Assembly (NCBI GenBank): GCA_020630195.1
Contig: JAHDBV010000043.1
Coordinates: forward strand, 1-37,271
Source: Acidimicrobiales bacterium
GTDB lineage: Bacteria > Actinomycetota > Acidimicrobiia > Acidimicrobiales > SZUA-35
DNA length: 37,271 bases
Reading direction: 5' to 3'
A model generated the notes under the pieces. That model saw nothing but the letters and a program-made list of their open reading frames with translations. It searched no databases and was not told where the DNA came from. A program made the position numbers and the translations under genes. Below, in pieces: positions 32,325 to 37,271 of this stretch; the stretch's first letter is position 1; each line of letters begins with the position of its first letter.

Positions 32325-33174
32325 AGGCGCGGAGTGTGGCCCGGGCGACCAGGTCCATGCCGAACGCGGTGAGGATCGCCAGGTAGAGCAGGCCGGTGGC
32401 GGCCATCACCGCCGAGTAGGCCTTCTCGTTGAGCGCGGCCCGGGTCACGCCGAGCAGGCCGATCGTGAACACCGCACACGTCACCCAGAACCAGCCGAGC
32501 AGCCCGTTGTAGCCGTCGTCGATCGTGCCGTTCAGCACCGAGATCATGCCGGTCGGCACGAGCAGCAGGATCAGTTCGGGCACCCAGGCGATGGCGGTCC
32601 AGCGCACCAGCTCGAGCAGTGGCGCACGGGGCAGACCGGGCTGCACCAGATACCAGTGACCGAGCAGCATCCCGTCGGAGATCGCCCCGAGGAACACCGC
32701 CCCGACCAGCATGCGGGCCACCTGCAACCAGGCGGGATCGCCGGCGTCGATGCCGGCGGCGACGAGCCCGGCCACACCGACGAGGGGTGGCAACAGATCG
32801 AGGCGGGGGTCGAACTCGGGCCCCTCGTCCTTCTCCTCGGCCGCCCGGTCGATGCCGGTCATGGCCGCCACCCGGGCGGTGCGGCGCTCGGCGAGCGCGT
32901 TCTGGCCGGACACACCGGCCTTGCGTCGGGTCCACGACTGCGCCGTGGCGATCGCCGTGGTGATCACGACGGCGAGAGCCGACAGATCACGGACGAGCGA
33001 CGGGTCGTTCCAGCGGCCGATCCCGAACGCGGCGAGCGCCATCAGACCGAAGGTACCGCGCACCGTCCAGCCGTAGCCGATCCCGACCTCGCGTCGCCGG
33101 GTGGTCACCCAGCCGAAGAGCAGGCCACCCACGGCCCACTGGAGCAGGACGGCTGCGGCATCGAGTTCGATCAC
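32323..33174 (-). CDS. Polytopic membrane protein of unknown function
   Basis: A 283-residue protein with about 7-8 hydrophobic helices (LLQWAVGGLLFGWV, YGWTVRGTFGLMALAAFGIG, LLPPLVGVAGLVAAGI, LVGAVFLGAISDGMLLGHWYLV, AWVPELILLLVPTGM, FWVTCAVFTIGLLGV, ATGLLYLAILTAFGMDLV) and a charged cytoplasmic loop after helix 3. The segment GAISDGMLLGHWYLVQPGL is distinctive; its His and Trp within a helix could bind a cofactor or ion. I do not recognise the family. The GTG start follows the M24 peptidase stop by 9 bases, so the two are probably one operon. Confidence 0.7.
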   Translation of the reverse strand: MIELDAAAVLLQWAVGGLLFGWVTTRRREVGIGYGWTVRGTFGLMALAAFGIGRWNDPSLVRDLSALAVVITTAIATAQSWTRRKAGVSGQNALAERRTARVAAMTGIDRAAEEKDEGPEFDPRLDLLPPLVGVAGLVAAGIDAGDPAWLQVARMLVGAVFLGAISDGMLLGHWYLVQPGLPRAPLLELVRWTAIAWVPELILLLVPTGMISVLNGTIDDGYNGLLGWFWVTCAVFTIGLLGVTRAALNEKAYSAVMAATGLLYLAILTAFGMDLVARATLRA

Positions 33175-33183
33175 CGGGACCGC

Positions 33184-34311
33184 TCAGACGTCGACGACCG
33201 CGAGCTCGCGGTCGACGGTGTTGAGCGGGCGGGGGCCGTCGTCGGTGGCGACGACGATGTCCTCGATCCGGGCGCCCCACACACCCTCGACGTACACACC
33301 GGGCTCCACGGAGAAGGCGTTGCCGGCGGCGAGGGGCACGTCGTTGCCCTCGACCAGGTAGGGGTCCTCGTGGGCCTCCACGCCGATGCCGTGCCCGAGG
33401 CGGTGCAGGAAGTAGTGGTCGAGGCCGTGCTCGGCGAGATGGCCACGGGCCACCGCATCGACCGCACCCGCCGGTGTACCGACGACCGCGGCCGCGGTGG
33501 CGGCCTGCTGCGCATCGAGCAGATGGGCGTAGGCCTCGGCGATCTCCGCCGGGATCTCACCGGTGAACACACACCGGGTCAGATCGGAGCAGTAGCCGTG
33601 CTGGCCGTCCGGTTCCTCGGTGGTGCCGCCGAAATCGCAGAGCACGATCTCGTTCGGCCGGATCACCCGATCACCGGGCTCGTGATGCGGGCTCGCGGCG
33701 TTCGGGCCGGACGCCACGATCGAGAAGTTGACCTTGGCGTGACCCTCGGCCACGACACGGCGACCGAGCTCGGCGGCGACATCGGCCTCGGTCCGCCCGA
33801 TCAGCGGGATCTCGCCGCCACGCAGGGCGGTGGCCACCCGATCGACGCCGGACGCCGCACGCTGGAGCGCGGCGATCTCGGCGGGTTCCTTCGCCGCACG
33901 GAGCGGACCGGTCACGGTGCCGGCATTCCGCCAGGACGCCTGCGGCATGGCTCCCTGGAGCAGCACGGTGAACCGGCTCCACGTGTGATCGCCGATCGCG
34001 AGCTCCGTCGCCGAGCCGACGAGCTCGGCGGTCCGGGCGATCGGGTCGTGGGTCTCCTCCCAGCCCTCGATCCGGAACAGATCGGGGTGCGGGGCCACCC
34101 GGGCGGTCTCGAACGCCGGCAGGAGCATCGTCGCCTCGCCGTCGACGGGCAACACGAGCATCGTCAGCCGTTCGAGGGGCATCGCGGCGTAGCCGGTGAG
34201 CCAGGGCAGGTCGGGTCCGACGCTCAGCAGCAGGACGTCGACGCCCTCGGCCTGCATGGCCCGGCGGACACGATCGAAGCGGTTCGCGAACACGGGGGCG
34301 AGGCTACCCAT
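33184..34311 (-). CDS. M24-family (Xaa-Pro) aminopeptidase
   Basis: A 375-residue metallopeptidase with creatinase-like N-terminal domain (RFDRVRRAMQAEGVDVLLLS, LPWLTGYAAMPLERLTMLVLP) and pita-bread catalytic domain. All five metal ligands are visible: Asp in VLCDFGGTT, Asp in GYCSDLTRCVF, His in LHRLGHGIGVEAHEDPYL, Glu in FSVEPGVYV and Glu in RIEDIVVAT. It would cleave Xaa-Pro peptides in the cytoplasm; a related creatinase or dipeptidase activity cannot be excluded. I chose ATG 34311 (MGSLAPVFANRF) since the frame upstream is low complexity and overlaps the divergent gene's promoter. It leads a two-gene operon with the membrane protein downstream. Confidence 0.88.
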   Translation of the reverse strand: MGSLAPVFANRFDRVRRAMQAEGVDVLLLSVGPDLPWLTGYAAMPLERLTMLVLPVDGEATMLLPAFETARVAPHPDLFRIEGWEETHDPIARTAELVGSATELAIGDHTWSRFTVLLQGAMPQASWRNAGTVTGPLRAAKEPAEIAALQRAASGVDRVATALRGGEIPLIGRTEADVAAELGRRVVAEGHAKVNFSIVASGPNAASPHHEPGDRVIRPNEIVLCDFGGTTEEPDGQHGYCSDLTRCVFTGEIPAEIAEAYAHLLDAQQAATAAAVVGTPAGAVDAVARGHLAEHGLDHYFLHRLGHGIGVEAHEDPYLVEGNDVPLAAGNAFSVEPGVYVEGVWGARIEDIVVATDDGPRPLNTVDRELAVVDV

Positions 34312-34426
34312 CCCGGACGATCTCGACGGATCCGGGCCATCCGGCCCTCCCCCGGCCGAGTCGGCGGACCCGGCGGGGGTGAAACTCCTTGAGGGCACGC
34401 CGGAGCCGGCCGATACCTGACTTGTC

Positions 34427-35149
34427 ATGGTCGCCCAGCCCCTCCCCGCCAGCCGCATCCCGGATGCGCTCGCTCCGTCGTTCGATCGGTTCCGCCATCG
34501 GGCCGAACGGATCCACGGCGAGCTGTCCCGCGGGCTCGACGGGGTGTACTCGGCGCATCAGCTCACCTACACCGAGCTGATGGCGACCCAGCGGGAGTTG
34601 CGCCGACTCGACACCGAGTCACGAGCACCCGCACCGCAGGCGTTCTGGGACACCTCGGCCCACCCCCGGGCCCAGATCCTCGTCACCGCGGCGACCGCCG
34701 TGATCGACCGCGGCGCCGATGAACTCCAGGACGCACTCGGCCGTCTGCGCCAGTCCGTCGACCTGCTCGAGGCGTCGGCACCGGCCCAGACCGCCACCAC
34801 CCCCGGCCTCACCCGTCACGTCGTCGACGACGCGGCCGACCGCATCGCGTCCGCCATGCCCTCACGGGAGCCGCTCGACCGGGTCGGTGAGCGCTGGCAT
34901 CGCCGCCTGCGCCGCAGTGCCTGGCTCCAGACCGTGCCCGGCCGGGTCTGGGCACCCTCGACCGATCTCGACGACCAGATCGACCGGGCCGAACTCGTGG
35001 TCCTCGAGACCCTGCCCTGGGCCCACGGGGACCGCATGCTCTCGGCATTCGAGCTCGCCCACGTCGACATCCGGAACCACCTCCGGCGACGCCTCACCCT
35101 CGCCACGGGCGATCCGGCCGAGGCGCTGCTCGCCGCCATCCGGCTCTGA
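34427..35149 (+). CDS. Hypothetical helical protein
   Basis: A 240-residue soluble, mostly helical protein of unknown function with no signal peptide or membrane segment. The N-terminal part (FDRFRHRAERIHGELSRGLDGVYSAHQLTYTELMATQREL) may form a helical bundle or short coiled coil. The C-terminal half has conserved-looking WLQTVPGRVWAPS and LSAFELAHVDIRNHLRRRLTLATGDP. The ATG is preceded by TACCTG at 7 bases, a near match to the leaderless boxes, and TTGAGG 19 bases further upstream. Divergent from the M24 peptidase. Confidence 0.6.
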   Translation: MVAQPLPASRIPDALAPSFDRFRHRAERIHGELSRGLDGVYSAHQLTYTELMATQRELRRLDTESRAPAPQAFWDTSAHPRAQILVTAATAVIDRGADELQDALGRLRQSVDLLEASAPAQTATTPGLTRHVVDDAADRIASAMPSREPLDRVGERWHRRLRRSAWLQTVPGRVWAPSTDLDDQIDRAELVVLETLPWAHGDRMLSAFELAHVDIRNHLRRRLTLATGDPAEALLAAIRL

Positions 35150-35179
35150 GACACACCCCGACGGCGGCATGCTGATCGG

Positions 35180-35413
35180 GTGCATCCGATCAGCACCCTG
35201 CTCATCGTCCTCGGCTACGGCCTCGCGCTGCCCGTCGCCGTGCGGTGGCGCACCGTGCGCCCCGGCATGCGCAATGTCGCCCTCGTCGGCCACCAGGTCG
35301 GTGTCGGCATCGCCGCGGCCGGCTGGTTGATGCGGGGGCTGATCCTGCTCGCCGTCATCCACCTCGTGTGGATGTTCGCGGCGCGATTCGTCCTCGGCCG
35401 CCTGCTCAGCTGA
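35180..35413 (+). CDS. Small membrane protein, two or three helices
   Basis: A 77-residue protein with hydrophobic segments STLLIVLGYGLALPVAV, VGVGIAAAGWLM and LILLAVIHLVWMFAARF separated by basic loops. Function unknown. The GTG follows the previous gene by 30 bases; CATGCT lies exactly 6 bases upstream, similar to the leaderless boxes but with C instead of T. Its 3' end overlaps the convergent lipoyl gene by 8 bases. Confidence 0.6.
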   Translation: MHPISTLLIVLGYGLALPVAVRWRTVRPGMRNVALVGHQVGVGIAAAGWLMRGLILLAVIHLVWMFAARFVLGRLLS

Positions 35414-37223
35414 CGCTGTCGGACGACGCGTCGCGCACTCCCGTGGCCACAGAGCCCGCGTGGTGCGACGACCGGGTGAGAGGGCTCGACTCCACGTGGG
35501 CGATACCGAGTTCGTCCTCGCCGATGCGTTTCCACTCGGCGAACTCGTCAGGAGTCCACCACCGTTCGATGGGCAGGTGGTGCGTCGTCGGACGCAGATA
35601 CTGACCGATCGTCACGATCGAGGTCCCGACGGCGGCGAGGTCGGCCATCGTGGCCACGACCTCGTCGAAGGTCTCCCCCATGCCGGCGACGATCCCGGAC
35701 TTCACGGTGTGGCCGGCGGCGGCGCTGCGGGCGAGCACGGTGAGCGACCGGGCGTAGTTCGCCGAGGGTCGCACGGCCCGCTGCAGGCGGGCCGGTGTCT
35801 CGATGTTGTGGTTCACGATCTCGGGTGCCGAGGCGAGCACGGTGTCGAGCGAGGCCCGGTCACCCTTCAGGTCGGAGATCAGGACCTCGACGCCGACACC
35901 CGGCGATCGGTCGTGGATGGCCCCCACGGTGTCGGCCACGATCGCGGCACCGCCATCGGCCAGATCGTCCCGGGCCACCATGGTCAGCACGGCGAAGTTG
36001 AGATCGAGACGTTCCACGGCCTCGGCGATCCGGATCGGCTCGGCCGGATCCGGGACCAGCGGTTTGCGGGTGTCGACGAGGCAGAAGCCACACGCACGGG
36101 TGCAGCGCTCGCCGAGCAGCATGAACGTGGCGGTGCCTTCGTTCCAGCAGTCGAAGATGTTCGGACACCCGGCCTCCTCACACACCGTGACGAGATCGAG
36201 CTCCCGACTCACCTGCTTGAGGCGCCGGTACTCGGGGCCGGTGTCGAGCTTCACGCGCATCCACTCCGGTTTCCGGGTGGCGAGGTCGAGCCCACCCGAC
36301 ACACCGGCCTCGGCGAGCCGACCCTTCAGGCGGACCGGCACACCGGCGGCGGGGTCGGGACTCGACGTGGGGTCCGGATCGGGCGCCGCCTCCCGGCCTC
36401 GGGTGGGGCGACTCGGACGGATCGCATCGCCGGGGCCTTCACCTCGACTGAAGGGTGAGAGATCGAGGTCACCCACGGTGGCGGACGACCGCGAGACGAC
36501 GTCGGCACGCTCGACCGGTCGACCTTCGGCGAGGTGTACCGCTGCGTGGCGGTTGAGCTCGTCGACCACCTCACGCATCGACGCGTCGACGCCTTCGGCA
36601 CGAAGGCTCGTCACTCCCTTGTCGGTGATCCCGCACGGGACGATGTGGGAGAACCAGTCGAGGTCGACGTCGACGTTGAGCGCGAAGCCGTGCATCGAGC
36701 GAGCCCGTCGCAGCCGGACCCCGACCGCGGCGATCTTGCGGGGGCGTGGCCCCTCGGGCTCGATCCACACACCGGGCTCGCCGGCGAGGCGAGCCGAGGC
36801 GAGGCCGAAGGCGGCGAGGGTGTCGATGATCGTCTGCTCGACGGCGCACACATAGGCGCGGGTGTCGGCGAGGCCGCCGCCTCGCCGACCGGGCACCGTC
36901 ATGACCGGATACCCGACGAGCTGTCCGGGCCCGTGGAACGTGATGTCGCCGCCCCGATCGACCCGGTGCAGCTCGGCACCGAGCGAGGTCGGGTCGACGA
37001 GCATGTTCGCCGCCTCGCCGCGTACCCCGAGGGTGTAGGTCGGCGGGTGTTCGAGCAGCAACAGATGGTCGGCGTCGCCGCCGACCAGCCGCTGCTGGAG
37101 ATCCCAGGCCTCGATGTAGGGCACCCGACCGAGCCAGCGCGACCGCAGTGGGCGCACGCTCGACCCGGCGCTGGCATCGCCCGGCACGGGAGCCGGGGCG
37201 TCGACCTCGCCGGAGACGGCCAT
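35406..37223 (-). CDS. LipB-LipA fusion: octanoyltransferase / lipoyl synthase
   Basis: One uninterrupted 605-residue frame carrying both lipoate-synthesis enzymes. LipB part (about 25-243): RVDRGGDITFHGPGQLVGYP, KIAAVG with catalytic Lys163, MHGFALNVDVDLDWFSHIVPCGI with catalytic Cys197. A ~50-residue Pro/Asp/Ser-rich linker follows (about 244-295). LipA part (about 296-590): KPEWMRVKLDTGPEYRRLK, auxiliary-cluster CX4CX5C (Cys348, 353, 359), radical-SAM CX3CX2C (Cys374, 378, 381), and near the end RSSH where the family usually has RSSY; the serine cluster ligand is kept. The ATG overlaps the stop of the preceding E2-like gene (TGATG). A GTG at 36341 (Val295) could start a separate LipA, so dual products are possible. 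Confidence 0.88.
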   Translation of the reverse strand: MAVSGEVDAPAPVPGDASAGSSVRPLRSRWLGRVPYIEAWDLQQRLVGGDADHLLLLEHPPTYTLGVRGEAANMLVDPTSLGAELHRVDRGGDITFHGPGQLVGYPVMTVPGRRGGGLADTRAYVCAVEQTIIDTLAAFGLASARLAGEPGVWIEPEGPRPRKIAAVGVRLRRARSMHGFALNVDVDLDWFSHIVPCGITDKGVTSLRAEGVDASMREVVDELNRHAAVHLAEGRPVERADVVSRSSATVGDLDLSPFSRGEGPGDAIRPSRPTRGREAAPDPDPTSSPDPAAGVPVRLKGRLAEAGVSGGLDLATRKPEWMRVKLDTGPEYRRLKQVSRELDLVTVCEEAGCPNIFDCWNEGTATFMLLGERCTRACGFCLVDTRKPLVPDPAEPIRIAEAVERLDLNFAVLTMVARDDLADGGAAIVADTVGAIHDRSPGVGVEVLISDLKGDRASLDTVLASAPEIVNHNIETPARLQRAVRPSANYARSLTVLARSAAAGHTVKSGIVAGMGETFDEVVATMADLAAVGTSIVTIGQYLRPTTHHLPIERWWTPDEFAEWKRIGEDELGIAHVESSPLTRSSHHAGSVATGVRDASSDSVS

Positions 37224-37271
37224 CAGGCCAGCTCGGCCTCCCAGTCACGGGTCTCGATGATCTCGCGGACC
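37223..37271 (-). CDS. 3' end of a dihydrolipoamide acyltransferase-like gene (E2), partial
   Basis: Only the last 15 codons are in the window, ending VREIIETRDWEAELA. Actinobacterial E2 proteins commonly end in a similar R-LE-G-FEAELGL pattern and lie just before lipB, so a dihydrolipoamide succinyl/acyltransferase is the best guess. The stop overlaps the lipoyl fusion start by one base (TGATG), implying one operon in which the E2 is lipoylated by the product of the next gene. Too short for certainty. Confidence 0.4.
   Translation of the reverse strand, partial: VREIIETRDWEAELA

Overview
The window is high-GC bacterial DNA, gene-dense, with many GTG starts and overlapping stop/start codons. 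Its gene content (coenzyme-B12 methylmalonyl-CoA mutase with its MeaB GTPase, Ku plus a stand-alone LigD-type polymerase, a rhodanese/MoeZ-like E1 protein, an E2-lipB-lipA order) and its leaderless promoters suggest an actinobacterium, perhaps of the Acidimicrobiia type. That placement is inference; there is no rRNA or other phylogenetic marker here. I see no tRNA, rRNA, CRISPR array, insertion sequence or phage gene.

Layout. 1-2550: the 3' part of mutB and a complete meaB, overlapping by 4 bases. 2584-20410: a large surface-polysaccharide region. It holds a methyltransferase, an LPG-synthase-like membrane protein, a GT4 glycosyltransferase, two modules each made of an Arg-rich small ORF translationally coupled to a tandem-GT4 gene (the second also fused to a coiled coil and a methyltransferase), a GT-C-type membrane protein, another GT4, a Wzm/Wzt ABC exporter pair, a secreted SpoIID-like/DUF4214 protein and a membrane-anchored GT2. 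20447-24716: a rhodanese-ThiF/MoeB-like protein, a Sir2 deacylase divergent from an aspartate-dehydrogenase-like gene, and two poorly known genes. 24862-26274: a polyprenyl-phosphate sugar-1-phosphate transferase, a candidate initiating enzyme for the polysaccharide. 26296-35413: leucyl aminopeptidase, a secreted propeller/Fn3-like protein, LigD-type polymerase and Ku (NHEJ), a membrane protein with an M24 peptidase, and two hypotheticals. 35406-37271: an octanoyltransferase/lipoyl-synthase single ORF (LipB-LipA), preceded by the last codons of what looks like a dihydrolipoamide acyltransferase.

How the genes may work together (inference): the sugar-1-phosphate transferase would start a lipid-linked glycan, the GT4/GT2 enzymes would extend it, the fused methyltransferase may modify or cap it, and Wzm/Wzt would export it. 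Wzt carries an extra C-terminal domain of the type that recognises glycans in other ABC systems.

The most unusual signals are: (1) a LipB-LipA reading frame without a stop; (2) a 1246-residue GT4-GT4-coiled-coil-methyltransferase protein with a well-formed internal ribosome binding site; (3) two Arg-rich small ORFs, each leaderless and coupled to a tandem GT4 gene; (4) a repeated promoter grammar, TANNNT then 6-7 bases then the start codon, at seven genes; and (5) a perfect 14-bp palindrome that places a TAGGAT -10 box on both strands between divergent genes.
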